Origin: Paraglaciecola sp030730205
Lineage (GTDB): Bacteria; Pseudomonadota; Gammaproteobacteria; Enterobacterales; Alteromonadaceae
Direction: 5' to 3'
Length of the DNA: 64,000 nt
Assembly: GCF_052119645.1 (NCBI RefSeq)
Contig: NZ_JBGQOM010000007.1
Coordinates: 186,001 to 250,000 of the forward strand
A model generated the notes under the pieces. That model saw only the letters and a program-made list of their open reading frames with translations. It had not been told where the DNA came from and searched no databases. Positions 53,979 through 63,495 of this stretch are shown here, piece after piece. Every line of letters starts with the position of its first letter. Position 1 is the first letter of the stretch. A program made the translations under genes and the position numbers.

Positions 53979-56351
53979 ATGTCGAGTGAATTTGCTGGTT
54001 TTATTTTAACCATACAGACGGTTGAGCTACGCGGTGAAACCTATTTAGAATTATGGATCCTAACTGATCAAGGTGTGGTTAAAGCCACCACCGGCACACA
54101 AAAAGTGCTATTTTTTATTAAACAAGAAAATGTGACTTTTGCTCGCAGTGTTCTATCGCAACATCACATCCCTTTTGACTGCCAAGATGTTGCGTTGACT
54201 ACTTTTGATGAAGAGCCCGTGGCCGCTTTGTACTTCACTATGCCCGTGCACAGTTACCAAGCAAAAGAGAAGCTAAAGCAACATCAATTGATGTGTTTTG
54301 AAGATGACGTGCGCCTTAGTGAGCGCTTCTTGATGGAACGTTTTGTTTATGGCAGTGCGCAAGTCATTGGTGTGCTTGGCGAGCCCAATACCAGCAGTGG
54401 CTATGTGCAACTAAAACAGGCAAAACTGAAATCAGGTAACTATCAACCCCGCTTTAATGTGTTGTCTTTAGATATCGAATGCAGTGAGCAAGGTGAATTA
54501 TTTTGCATTGGCTTGATGAGCGATACAGATAAGCACGTTTTGATGATCGGCGAGCCTCAAGCCAGTGAGCCGTGGATTTATTGGCTCAAAGATGAGAAAG
54601 CCATACTTATTGCTTTAGTTGAGCATATTCAGCGACTTGACCCCGATATTATTATTGGCTGGAATGTGGTCAATTTTGATTTTCGTTTGTTGATAAAGCG
54701 AGCCGCCCTACACAAGGTAAACCTGACGCTAGGACGAGGTAAGCAGCCAATTGTCTGGCGCGATGCCCGTAACGAAGTGAATCAAGGCTACGTCACGATG
54801 CCAGGAAGAGTGGTCATAGACGGTATTGATGCACTCAAAACCGCCACGTATCAATTCGCCAGTTTTAGTTTAGAAAGTGTGGCACAAGCGCTTCTTGGCG
54901 AAGGTAAAGAAGCTGAAGACCTTGACAACCGCTTAGCTCAAATTGAACACGATTTTCAATTTAATAAGCTTAAGTTAGCACGCTATAACCTGCAAGATTG
55001 CGCTCTCGTATTGAAAATCTTTGCCCAGACCAAAGTGTTAGATTTTTTAACCTTACGTAGCCAATTAACAGGCCTAGAGCTTGACCGAATGGGGGGCTCG
55101 GTAGCCGCCTTTGTTAATCTGTATTTACCAAAATTACATCGGGCGGGCTATGTTGCGCCTAACCGGCCAATTGATGGTGGTTTGGCCAGTCCTGGGGGCT
55201 ATGTGATGAGCTCAAGGCCGGGTTTATATGAGCATGTTCTGGTACTCGATTTTAAGAGTTTGTATCCCTCGATTATTCGTACTTTTAAAATCGACCCTCT
55301 TGGTTTAATTGAGGGACTAAAAGCCCCTGACAATGCCATTGGCGGCTATCGCGGGGCGGTATTTGATCGCACAAAACACTTTTTGCCAGATATCATTACC
55401 TCCTTATGGCAGCAACGAGATCAAGCAAAAAAAGACCGCGATTCGGTGCGAAGTCAGGCCATTAAAATACTAATGAACTCATTTTATGGGGTACTTGGCT
55501 CTGGTGGCTGTCCCTTTTACGATACCCGCTTAGCCAGCTCAATTACCCTGCGCGGTCACGACATTATGCAAACCACAGCGCATTGGATTGAACAAGCGGG
55601 TTATCAGGTCATTTACGGCGATACTGATTCTACTTTTGTTTATTTACAAGGTATTGAGTCAGATGAGCAAGCTCAGTGTATTGGTCAGCGTCTGGCACAC
55701 AGTATCAATCAACAATGGACTGCACTCATCGCCCTAGAATATCAATTAGAAAATTACCTCGAGATAGAGTTTGAAACGCACTTTGTGCAATTTTTAATGC
55801 CCACTATTCGGGGTTCAGAGTTAGGCAGTAAAAAACGATATGCCGGTTTAAAGCGCACATCCAAGGGAGATGAGCTGGTATTTAAAGGTTTGGAAACGGT
55901 GCGTTCTGATTGGACGCCTTTGGCTAAAAGGTTTCAGTTAACCTTGTACCAATTGGTTTTCGCTCAACAAGATGTAAGGCAATTTTTACAGCAAACCATC
56001 GATGATCTGAAGTCAGGCCGGGTAGATAAAGATTTGGTTTACCGCAAACGGATCAGACGACGTTTAGATTTATACGTAAAAAATGTGCCGCCCCATGTTA
56101 AAGCGGCGCGTTTAGCTGACGAGCAATACCTAAAGCGGGGTAAATCTGCTAGGTACCAGAACAAAGGGTGGATCAGTTACGTCATTACCATCAATGGCCC
56201 AGAGCCTGTTGAGTTTATTAATTCAAGCTTGGATTATGAGCACTATATTGATAAACAAATTAAACCCATTGCTGAGGGAATTTTACCTTTTATTGGCCTA
56301 TCATTTAGTGAATTAACCACCGCACAATTTGATTTATTTTATGATAGCTAA
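53979..56351 (+). CDS. polB: DNA polymerase II (family B)
   Basis: A 790-residue family-B DNA polymerase, in E. coli an SOS-induced enzyme for replication restart and lesion handling. The exonuclease motif I has Asp165 and Glu167 (LSLDIECSE), and exonuclease II is IIGWNVVNFDFRLL. Polymerase motif A starts at Asp424 (DFKSLYPSI), motif B is KILMNSFYGVLG, and motif C is YGDTDST with Asp548 and Asp550. Length is close to E. coli PolB. No LexA-like site can be placed upstream because the start is 1 base after the diguanylate cyclase gene, so its expression probably depends on that promoter or an internal one. Confidence 0.97.
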   Translation: MSSEFAGFILTIQTVELRGETYLELWILTDQGVVKATTGTQKVLFFIKQENVTFARSVLSQHHIPFDCQDVALTTFDEEPVAALYFTMPVHSYQAKEKLKQHQLMCFEDDVRLSERFLMERFVYGSAQVIGVLGEPNTSSGYVQLKQAKLKSGNYQPRFNVLSLDIECSEQGELFCIGLMSDTDKHVLMIGEPQASEPWIYWLKDEKAILIALVEHIQRLDPDIIIGWNVVNFDFRLLIKRAALHKVNLTLGRGKQPIVWRDARNEVNQGYVTMPGRVVIDGIDALKTATYQFASFSLESVAQALLGEGKEAEDLDNRLAQIEHDFQFNKLKLARYNLQDCALVLKIFAQTKVLDFLTLRSQLTGLELDRMGGSVAAFVNLYLPKLHRAGYVAPNRPIDGGLASPGGYVMSSRPGLYEHVLVLDFKSLYPSIIRTFKIDPLGLIEGLKAPDNAIGGYRGAVFDRTKHFLPDIITSLWQQRDQAKKDRDSVRSQAIKILMNSFYGVLGSGGCPFYDTRLASSITLRGHDIMQTTAHWIEQAGYQVIYGDTDSTFVYLQGIESDEQAQCIGQRLAHSINQQWTALIALEYQLENYLEIEFETHFVQFLMPTIRGSELGSKKRYAGLKRTSKGDELVFKGLETVRSDWTPLAKRFQLTLYQLVFAQQDVRQFLQQTIDDLKSGRVDKDLVYRKRIRRRLDLYVKNVPPHVKAARLADEQYLKRGKSARYQNKGWISYVITINGPEPVEFINSSLDYEHYIDKQIKPIAEGILPFIGLSFSELTTAQFDLFYDS

Positions 56352-56542
56352 ACGTATTTTTTTACGATGCTTAAATGTGGGAATAATTTTGCGCGATTTC
56401 ACAAAAGAGCAATGTAGTGGATGTAAAGTCTGAGTAAATTTTTGGTGAAAGTTAATTTTTGATTTTGCAATAAGGCTTCTTTTCAGTATTCTGCATGAGT
56501 CAATTAAATGTACAAAAATCGAAATAGTGGCAAAAAGGAAGA

Positions 56543-56935
56543 ATGGTGTACGATTGTAATATCGTAATTGTAGATGATGATCACATCATTCTAGAGTTAC
56601 TTGGCATTATCTTAGAAGATATTGTATCAGGCGAAATAATCAGCTTTTCAGACAGTACCAAAGCCCTCGCCTTTGTAAAAAGTGAAGAGATGAAAAAAAT
56701 TTCCCTCGTTATATGCGATTGGCTTATGCCAGATGTAACGGGCTTGGATATACTCGCTGCGCTGAGACTGCACAATAACACCTGTCCGTTTTTAATGGTG
56801 ACGGGTAATGCCACTAGAAAATTGGTCGTTGATTCGATGCGTTTGGGCGCCTCTGATTTTATTGTTAAACCCTTTGTCACTGCAGATCTTTCCGCTAAAG
56901 TAGAAAGGCTCATTAATGAAATCAGCTTCGATTAA
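56543..56935 (+). CDS. Single-domain response regulator
   Basis: A 130-residue receiver-only protein (CheY-like). The acidic pocket VDDDH is near residue 11, the phosphoacceptor is Asp59 in VICDWLMPDVTG, the Thr is in FLMVTGNA, and Lys109 is in IVKPF. No output domain is present. AAGGA precedes the ATG. No histidine kinase is adjacent, so it is an orphan that may be phosphorylated by a kinase encoded elsewhere, possibly acting through protein contact. Confidence 0.93.
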   Translation: MVYDCNIVIVDDDHIILELLGIILEDIVSGEIISFSDSTKALAFVKSEEMKKISLVICDWLMPDVTGLDILAALRLHNNTCPFLMVTGNATRKLVVDSMRLGASDFIVKPFVTADLSAKVERLINEISFD

Positions 56936-57066
56936 TTGCACACTCCTGTATTTTTTACACTTGGCGTTTATTCCTAAGTGATTAAACCAATAGACTTTGA
57001 GAGCCTGCGGGCATACATGCTAATCAAGGCTGTGTCTATGTATCTTTATCTGCACAAGTTTAGCCA

Positions 57067-57714
57067 ATGACGCAATTTTCTGATCCCAGTCAGCAACAAC
57101 TCCATCATCTTGCTACGAGTGAAACCCTGCGTCCTTTTGTACTCGAGCCCCATAGCATGTTGGGCTGTATTTTTGGGGTGGCATCTGCACCTGAAATTCC
57201 GCTTCCCACTCAGTGGTTACCTTGGTTATTCAAAGCACCAGTGCCGACGCAATACAGCGAAGACGTTGATCAACTCGCAGATGCGGCAATGCTGTGCTTG
57301 CAGTGGCAACTCAAAAACATGCGCGATGAACATGTTGAATTCATGCAAGGCTTAGCGTTGCCGGCCCCGCCCTACAAAGACGGCCATTTGTCATTTTGGC
57401 TGCAAGGTTTGTTATTAGCCCATAGCCAACTTGATTCAACCTGGCAAAAAGCTTGGCAAGCCATGTTAAACACCAGTAGCAAAGACATCGAAACGCTGCA
57501 AAAAGACTTAAAATACTGCTTAGGTATGTTTAGTACCTTTGCTGATATTCCCTTTGCTTTGCAACAGGCCAAAAGTAAGGGCAATGACAAGTTAGAGCAA
57601 AATTTAGCGACCATATATTTGTCGCTACCCGACACCTTGCGCACTTACGTAGAGACCTCAGGCAAGCTGGTGGAATATTTACCTAATCAGTTTGAGACTT
57701 TTGTTAAAGACTAA
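57067..57714 (+). CDS. UPF0149 (YgfB/YecA-like) protein
   Basis: A 215-residue soluble protein with the UPF0149 pattern: HSMLGCIFGVASAPEIPLPT at residues 29-48, then FMQGLALPAPPYKDG and FWLQGLLLAHSQLDSTW. It lacks the SEC-C zinc tail of YecA, so it is YgfB-like or a longer variant. YgfB homologues have been linked to gene regulation in Pseudomonas, but the function here is unknown. It is convergent with the DUF2750 gene at 57863. Confidence 0.75.
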   Translation: MTQFSDPSQQQLHHLATSETLRPFVLEPHSMLGCIFGVASAPEIPLPTQWLPWLFKAPVPTQYSEDVDQLADAAMLCLQWQLKNMRDEHVEFMQGLALPAPPYKDGHLSFWLQGLLLAHSQLDSTWQKAWQAMLNTSSKDIETLQKDLKYCLGMFSTFADIPFALQQAKSKGNDKLEQNLATIYLSLPDTLRTYVETSGKLVEYLPNQFETFVKD

Positions 57715-57862
57715 AGCATGTGAAGGGCGCAAGGAGCATGTGCTCAGCGTACAAACACAGTGGCCGCTGGCCATACTGGATAATCGCAGCGCATGCCCTG
57801 TCGCCCAACGATAATCTTATCTTTGGTTTCGAAACTCGCGTCTCGATGCGTGCGACTATCGC

Positions 57863-58261
57863 TTAATTCACTTTCTTTTTATTAATTTGCTGCTGAATTT
57901 CGTAATCAAATTCTTGTGCTGAAATAACTAAGCCTTCTTCATCTTCATTGGGAAAAGCGGCAATAGCGACGTTGTCGCCTTCAAGACCATAAGTCCAGCG
58001 AGTGCGCCATGTTTTTAGTTCAATAGCGATAGGTTTGCAGTCAGCCCAATCACCTGTTGCCCATGCTTGCGCGAATGCTTCGCTTGGCCAAACCGGGGCA
58101 CAGTCTTCGTCTTCGGTATTCAGCATGACACAGCCATCATTATCAGTCAGTATCCACACCTTTTGGTTATTAACCACTTCTTTAACCAAGTAATTTAGGC
58201 GTTGTTCGGGTGTATATTGTGCAACATCAGCTAAGCCCGTTGGCTTGGTGGAGTCAGTCAT
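57863..58261 (-). CDS. DUF2750 protein (second copy)
   Basis: A 132-residue soluble protein of the DUF2750 family: QRLNYLVKEVVNNQKVWILT, DEDCAPVWPSEAFAQAWATG and LKTWRTRWTYGLEGDNVAIA correspond to the pattern in the gene at 31581. An N-terminal extension of about 25 residues and a basic tail (QQINKKKVN) differ. I chose the ATG at 58259-58261 after AGGA. The function is unknown. Confidence 0.8.
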   Translation of the reverse strand: MTDSTKPTGLADVAQYTPEQRLNYLVKEVVNNQKVWILTDNDGCVMLNTEDEDCAPVWPSEAFAQAWATGDWADCKPIAIELKTWRTRWTYGLEGDNVAIAAFPNEDEEGLVISAQEFDYEIQQQINKKKVN

Positions 58262-58502
58262 AATCTGTCCTAGTAGAAAGAGCATTGCCAAATAGAATAA
58301 TGCACAAATTCAAGTTAGTCTTTTAATGTCGGTCAAAAACAAATAAAACCAGACTGTTTGCTGAATATTTAACCGATAGCTGGATTTACCTCGCTTTCGG
58401 CCCTATGACAATTTTTATGTTCTTTATTACAGTGTTATTTCGCTGCATCGTAATACAATACATAAAGGTGGTTTGGTTCACTCGTAATTAACAGGGGGCT
58501 AT

Positions 58503-58955
58503 GTGTTCGAGCACGGTGATTATGTCGTCGGTATCAATCAACAGGTTTTACTATTTGTCGGCCGTGGCCCATGGAATGATGAGGCGCTTATCGATGGTGC
58601 TAAAAAACTAGGCAAAGAGATACAGCACCTAGACCTCACCTTACCGTGGGCTCAGTTGAGTTGCTTGGTGGGTGAGTGTTTAATGCCTCCGTCTACATTT
58701 GACGGATTTGTTTACCATAGTAAAATTCGCAAAGAAAAAGGTTTAGCTTGCCTGGCTATCGTTATTTTAGAGTCTGATATTCGCAATACAATTAAGCAGC
58801 AATTGGGTGCAGCCTACCGACAAGCAGAGATTGAACATCAATTTTTTAATTCGATTGAGTCAGCCATTGAGTGGTTGGCGCAACAACACTTTCAGTTAGA
58901 TCGCCCCGCCTTAACAAGCTTTTTAAATCAGTGTCACTTTTTGCCTAAAATATAA
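58503..58955 (+). CDS. STAS-like-fold protein, unknown
   Basis: A 150-residue soluble protein. The alternation of strands and helices (QQVLLFVGRGPWNDEALIDG, CLAIVILESDIRNTIKQQL, then EHQFFNSIESAIEWLAQQH) resembles SpoIIAA/STAS-type domains, where the FF-x(3)-ESAIEWL end is common. GTG 58503 is chosen, with AGGGGG upstream. A catalytic or phosphorylation site is not evident. It is transcribed alone, divergent from DUF2750. Confidence 0.55.
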   Translation: MFEHGDYVVGINQQVLLFVGRGPWNDEALIDGAKKLGKEIQHLDLTLPWAQLSCLVGECLMPPSTFDGFVYHSKIRKEKGLACLAIVILESDIRNTIKQQLGAAYRQAEIEHQFFNSIESAIEWLAQQHFQLDRPALTSFLNQCHFLPKI

Positions 58956-59142
58956 ATGTGTCAGGCATCGGCATGTCGATTGGCTTCTCATCGCTATATA
59001 CATGATGCGGCTCATCTTAGGACGAGCTGCAAACTTATCTTGCCATTACCCTGTTTATTTAAAATATTATTAGTCAATAGTATATTTTTAAGTAATTTAG
59101 TTCGGTGTAACCTGCGTTAAACAATAATAACGTGGTGTCTCT

Positions 59143-60933
59143 ATGTCTACATCTTCTGATCTTGCTCATGCAAAATTACTTTCGCCTAAACGTAATACCT
59201 CTATGGCTATGTCTGTCGAGGCTTTGTCAAATGAACAGTTGCTCCATTTTGGGATTGATCCAAAAAGTGATTATGGCCAAGCATTAAGTAGCCTGACTCA
59301 GCACTTGTACCATGCACAAATCGATGTGCAACACCTTTGGAGAGTGACCAGCGAAACGCTAGCTGGCCTCGATAAGCAAGATAAAGTCGCCTACTTTAAT
59401 GCAAAAAAATTCTTGTCATTTCAAATTGCCAAAATACTCGATACTTTGCAAAACCCGTTTCGAGCGACGTATCAAAGCCTAAGCAAACAATCTGGCTCTC
59501 AGGTCAGCAAAAGCCATTATCCCTTGTTTGATAATGTGACTGCGTTATTTTCAGCCACGCCAGTTGTGGTGCGCACTGCTACTTACGTGTATGCCTGCAC
59601 AGAGTGGGTTGATGATGCGTTTCAGGGGAAAGAGTCAACTCACCAAATCTATTCACGACTGCTTAATCCCACTAATATTTCTTTGGCTAATGCCATCGTC
59701 GATTTAGAAGCTGGGCCTTACGCCGCAGATTATTTGGCGTGGAATTTCAATTCAGGCATGGCCGCTATTGATGCGTTGTTATCAAATGTATTAGGCCATG
59801 GCGATGTTATCGTTGTATCGCGCAATGTTTATGGTGGCGTTTACCAGCTCTTGCATGACTTTTTTGCTAGAGAAAATCGCCTTGATGTTCAGCTTGAATG
59901 GTTTGATGGCTACAGTGCCGATGAATTTGCTGGGTTCTTACATCAAGCACGTGAAAAACACGCAGCCCGTTTAGCGCAAGGTAAGGCCCTGCATGTTTAT
60001 ATAGAGTCGCCCTGTAATCCTCACGGCTATGTACTCGATGTGGCAGGTATCAGTAAGTTAGCTCACGAACACAATCACTTAGTGATGTTAGATGCTACTT
60101 TGGCTACGCCTATTCTGCATCAGCCGCTGCAGCGCGTTGATAAAGCGGAACGCCCTGACTACGTGGTGCACAGTTACACCAAAGATATTTGTGGTAGCGG
60201 TGCGACGACAGCAGGTGTGGTGATTGGTGAAAATTATCGTATGTTCCAAGGCAAAGGAGATTGTGCTAATGGCTATGATTGGTCACGCACTATGTTTTGG
60301 GATGTGTATTACATTAAAGGTGCGTTTTTAGATTCTGAAAAAGCCTTTGATGTATTAAACGGCATGAAGACCTTAGAAATGCGTATTATGAATAAGGTGA
60401 TTAATACCACGGTTTTCAGTCAGTTTCTCGCGTCCCATGCCAGTCTAAATGTGAACTGCCATGCGATCGATGGCCATCCCAATAGTGCACTACGTCAACG
60501 TCAAATGCGTCACGGCTGGCCTTGTGCCTTGTTTACTGTGGATATGGAAGGCGCCAGTCTTAATCGGGATACCTTTGTACGATTTTTTGATGCCCTTGAG
60601 CCTGCATTTAGTCATCAAGTTAGTATCGGTCAAAATAACACGATTATCTTATGCCCCGCGTTAACCTCTCACAGTGAATTAGACAAAAATGCTCAGCAAA
60701 AAAGCGGTATTTATTTAACCACTATGCGGGTGGCGATGGGGACTGACAATGTCAAAGAACTGATCGCTCATTTTATAAATAGCGCGAGATTGCACATTGA
60801 TCCTGTAGTACCAGGCTTTAGTAACCAGTTTATGTCGATAAAGCAAATTGATGAGCTGTATATCCAAACTTGCCGCCGAATCAGTGAGCAGCACTTTGCC
60901 AGTTCAGGCTCAATTAAAGAAATGTTAGTGTAA
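59143..60933 (+). CDS. Cys/Met-metabolism PLP-dependent enzyme, long form
   Basis: A 596-residue PLP enzyme of the cystathionine gamma-synthase fold. The PLP Lys347 lies in VVHSYTKDICGSGATTAG; also visible are NPTNISLANAIVDLEAGPYA, the cofactor-ring segment NVYGGVYQLLHDFF and ESPCNPHGYVLD. An N-terminal extension of about 160 residues and extra C-terminal sequence make it half as long again as MetB/MetC (about 390). The reaction is uncertain: gamma-replacement or beta/gamma-elimination on a sulfur amino acid is likely. A hairpin terminator follows. Confidence 0.85.
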   Translation: MSTSSDLAHAKLLSPKRNTSMAMSVEALSNEQLLHFGIDPKSDYGQALSSLTQHLYHAQIDVQHLWRVTSETLAGLDKQDKVAYFNAKKFLSFQIAKILDTLQNPFRATYQSLSKQSGSQVSKSHYPLFDNVTALFSATPVVVRTATYVYACTEWVDDAFQGKESTHQIYSRLLNPTNISLANAIVDLEAGPYAADYLAWNFNSGMAAIDALLSNVLGHGDVIVVSRNVYGGVYQLLHDFFARENRLDVQLEWFDGYSADEFAGFLHQAREKHAARLAQGKALHVYIESPCNPHGYVLDVAGISKLAHEHNHLVMLDATLATPILHQPLQRVDKAERPDYVVHSYTKDICGSGATTAGVVIGENYRMFQGKGDCANGYDWSRTMFWDVYYIKGAFLDSEKAFDVLNGMKTLEMRIMNKVINTTVFSQFLASHASLNVNCHAIDGHPNSALRQRQMRHGWPCALFTVDMEGASLNRDTFVRFFDALEPAFSHQVSIGQNNTIILCPALTSHSELDKNAQQKSGIYLTTMRVAMGTDNVKELIAHFINSARLHIDPVVPGFSNQFMSIKQIDELYIQTCRRISEQHFASSGSIKEMLV

Positions 60934-60949
60934 TTTGCCCTTTGTTGTG

Positions 60950-60985
60950 CGGGTGATGCTTAACCCATCACCCGTTTGTGCTTTT
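60950..60985 (+). terminator. Terminator after the PLP enzyme gene
   Basis: CGGGTGATG (60950-60958) and CATCACCCG (60966-60974) form a 9-base-pair stem followed by TTTGTGCTTTT. Confidence 0.7.
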
Positions 60986-61069
60986 CGTCTAATCTCCTGT
61001 CTTTGCGCCTACCCCCTCTTAAAATAGTGTTAAGATTCGCTTCTTTTTTGTCATTTGAAGAGTCTATAC

Positions 61070-61306
61070 ATGGCCGATATTCAATTCTCACAGGCGCAAA
61101 AAGACGCCTTAGTGGATAAGTTACAACGATACCTACACGACGAATTAGACTGTGAGCTGGGTCAATTTGACGGTGAATTTCTACTGGATTTTATTTCTAA
61201 AGAGTTTGGCAGTGTCTACTATAATCAAGGGCTATACGACGCTCAAGCGGTCTTAACTGAGAGGCTCGATTCGCTAACGGACGTTATTCTACAACTTGAA
61301 AAATAA
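61070..61306 (+). CDS. DUF2164 protein
   Basis: A 78-residue soluble protein with the DUF2164 signature: DALVDKLQRYLHDELDCELG, then FDGEFLLDFISKEFG and YYNQGLYDAQAVL. GAAGAG before ATG 61070 decides the start. It lies 57 bases ahead of the RecQ-type helicase on the same strand, so the two may be co-transcribed. The function is unknown. Confidence 0.88.
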   Translation: MADIQFSQAQKDALVDKLQRYLHDELDCELGQFDGEFLLDFISKEFGSVYYNQGLYDAQAVLTERLDSLTDVILQLEK

Positions 61307-61363
61307 CCTTGCTCAATATTAAAACAAGCAACTTATTGGACAACATCACGACAGGGATAGCGA

Positions 61364-63382
61364 ATGAACGATAACCCCCCCAAAATTCCGATGCCATCAG
61401 CGCACCCTAAACCCAGCACCGAACATTTGGCTACTGAACTTCAGCGCTTGTTCGGGTTTGAGACCTTTCGTCAGGGGCAGCAAGATGTGGTGGAGCATTT
61501 GTTAGCGGGGCACTCAAGCTTAGCCATTTTTCCAACAGGGGCGGGTAAGTCTCTGTGTTATCAATTTGTCGCTAGCCAATTGCCCCATCTCACCTTAGTG
61601 GTATCGCCTTTGTTGGCCTTAATGAAAGATCAACTGGCGTTTTTACACAGTAAAGGGATTGCGGCTGCCAGTATTGATTCAACCCTCAGCTTTGAGCAAA
61701 ACCAGCAAGTGATGCAGGATATTCGAAGTGGGGCGTGTAAAATTTTGATGGTGTCGGTAGAGCGTTTTAAAAACGAACGATTTAGGCAGTTTATTAAAAG
61801 TGTGCCTCTGTCGATGTTGGTAGTGGATGAAGCTCATTGTATTTCAGAGTGGGGTCATAACTTTCGGCCCGATTATTTAAAACTTCCCGATTACCAACAA
61901 GACCTAAAAATACCTTTGGTACTGCTACTCACTGCCACTGCGACCAAAAAAGTCAAACACGACATGGCACAGCGTTTTGCGATTGCGCCTGGGCATATCG
62001 TTCAAACAGGTTTTTATCGGGCAAACTTACAACTGGATATCGTACCGGTTGCCCAATCCCAGAAAAACAATCAGTTGATTAGCGTGCTCAAACAACAAGC
62101 GGGAGCCGGTATTGTTTACGTTACCTTGCAAAAAACCGCTGAGGCAGTTGCTCAACTGTTAATTCAACAGGGTTTGTCGGCCAAGGCCTATCACGCTGGT
62201 TTAGATAATGAATTACGCCAGCATATTCAACTTGAATTTATGCAGCAAAAAGTTCAAATCGTCGTGGCAACTATTGCTTTTGGTATGGGCATTGATAAGT
62301 CAGACATACGGTTTGTAGTTCACTACGATTTACCCAAGTCCATTGAAAACTACAGTCAGGAAATTGGCCGAGCAGGGCGCGACGGTCAAGTTTCACGTTG
62401 CTTAGTTTTAGCTAATCTCGACGGTCTGACTACCGTTGAAAATTTTGTATTTGGTGATACCCCCGATGCTGATGCAATAAAGCGAGTACTTGCTAACATT
62501 AAAAGTTCCGCTGAATCTGAGTTTACTGAGCAAGCCTACTCCTGGGAAATGCAGATTAACGAATTATCGCAAATCAGTAATATTCGCCAATTACCGCTTA
62601 AAACATTGTTAGTGCAATTAGAGTTAGCAGGTGTACTGAAATCTTTGTATGCCTACTTTGCTGAATTTAAGTTGCGGTTTAATCGTGACAGCAACGACAT
62701 CCTTAATCTATTTGATGGTGAGCGACGCGAATTCTTAGCCTGTGTTTTTAATACCACTCAGATGAAAAAAATCTGGGGCGTGGTCAATTTTGATGCCATA
62801 TACCAGCAATATCAAGCGCCTCGGCATCGCGTGGTGAGTGCCTTAGAGTATTTGGCAGAACATCAATATATTCAGCTCGAGTCTCGCTTAATGACGGATG
62901 TGTATGAGGTTAAGTCGGGTGCCATGCTAACCCCTGAATTGGCCGCTCACCTTGGCCACTATTTTGCGGACAATGAGCAAAAAGAAATTAAGCGTATAGC
63001 AGCAATGATACGCTTTTTTGAATTAGACCGTTGTCTGAGTTACAACCTAGCGCGTTATTTTGATGACCACAATGCTCCCACGAATTGTGGTCATTGCAGT
63101 GTGTGTCAGGGTAAAACCGCTACTTTGGAGCGCGTTGCTTTACCCGCTATGCCGGATAGGCAAACGATCTCGGAGGCTATGGCGTCATTGTCTACTTATC
63201 TTGAGAACAAAGCCGATATCGCAATGAGTGAAAGTATCTACTGCCATTTTTTGACCGCCATGAGCATGCCGCTTTTTGTGCGCTCTCGCGCGGCTAAACT
63301 GTCAGGGTTTGGCCTGTGTGAGCAGCAGCCTTACGCCGAGGTCAGGAAGCAAGTAAAAGCCATCTTGAGCTCATCGGATTAA
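61364..63382 (+). CDS. RecQ-family ATP-dependent DNA helicase
   Basis: A 672-residue superfamily-2 helicase that unwinds DNA 3' to 5'. Walker A PTGAGKS, box II VVDEAHCISEWGHNFRPDYL, LLTATATKK, and motif VI SQEIGRAGRDG are all present. A zinc-binding Cys motif CGHCSVCQG lies near residue 575, followed by a tail without an obvious HRDC domain. Sequence around the core differs from E. coli RecQ and matches RecQ-like paralogues of Vibrio and Alteromonas; a genuine recQ may be elsewhere. A role in recombination repair is probable. Confidence 0.92.
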   Translation: MNDNPPKIPMPSAHPKPSTEHLATELQRLFGFETFRQGQQDVVEHLLAGHSSLAIFPTGAGKSLCYQFVASQLPHLTLVVSPLLALMKDQLAFLHSKGIAAASIDSTLSFEQNQQVMQDIRSGACKILMVSVERFKNERFRQFIKSVPLSMLVVDEAHCISEWGHNFRPDYLKLPDYQQDLKIPLVLLLTATATKKVKHDMAQRFAIAPGHIVQTGFYRANLQLDIVPVAQSQKNNQLISVLKQQAGAGIVYVTLQKTAEAVAQLLIQQGLSAKAYHAGLDNELRQHIQLEFMQQKVQIVVATIAFGMGIDKSDIRFVVHYDLPKSIENYSQEIGRAGRDGQVSRCLVLANLDGLTTVENFVFGDTPDADAIKRVLANIKSSAESEFTEQAYSWEMQINELSQISNIRQLPLKTLLVQLELAGVLKSLYAYFAEFKLRFNRDSNDILNLFDGERREFLACVFNTTQMKKIWGVVNFDAIYQQYQAPRHRVVSALEYLAEHQYIQLESRLMTDVYEVKSGAMLTPELAAHLGHYFADNEQKEIKRIAAMIRFFELDRCLSYNLARYFDDHNAPTNCGHCSVCQGKTATLERVALPAMPDRQTISEAMASLSTYLENKADIAMSESIYCHFLTAMSMPLFVRSRAAKLSGFGLCEQQPYAEVRKQVKAILSSSD

Positions 63383-63457
63383 TGCTGTTCATTTGCATCT
63401 AGTAACATATATTTAATATTGTTTAGTACATTAACTCTGCGATTTGTCAGTAAAAAA

Positions 63458-63470
63458 GGTTAAATTAACC
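63458..63470. promoter_or_regulatory. Palindrome upstream of second RND adaptor gene
   Basis: GGTTAAATTAACC (63458-63470) is a perfect dyad about 26 bases before the start, within the likely promoter region. It may be an operator, for example for a TetR-type repressor, but no regulator gene is visible. Confidence 0.4.
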
Positions 63471-63495
63471 GCTCTTAAAATAGTATGGATGAACT

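Noticed and set aside
57750..57790. Imperfect hairpin around AGTGGCCGCTGGCCA between the convergent UPF0149 and DUF2750 genes
   Set aside because: The stem is broken by a two-base bulge and no T-run follows, so it is not called as a terminator.
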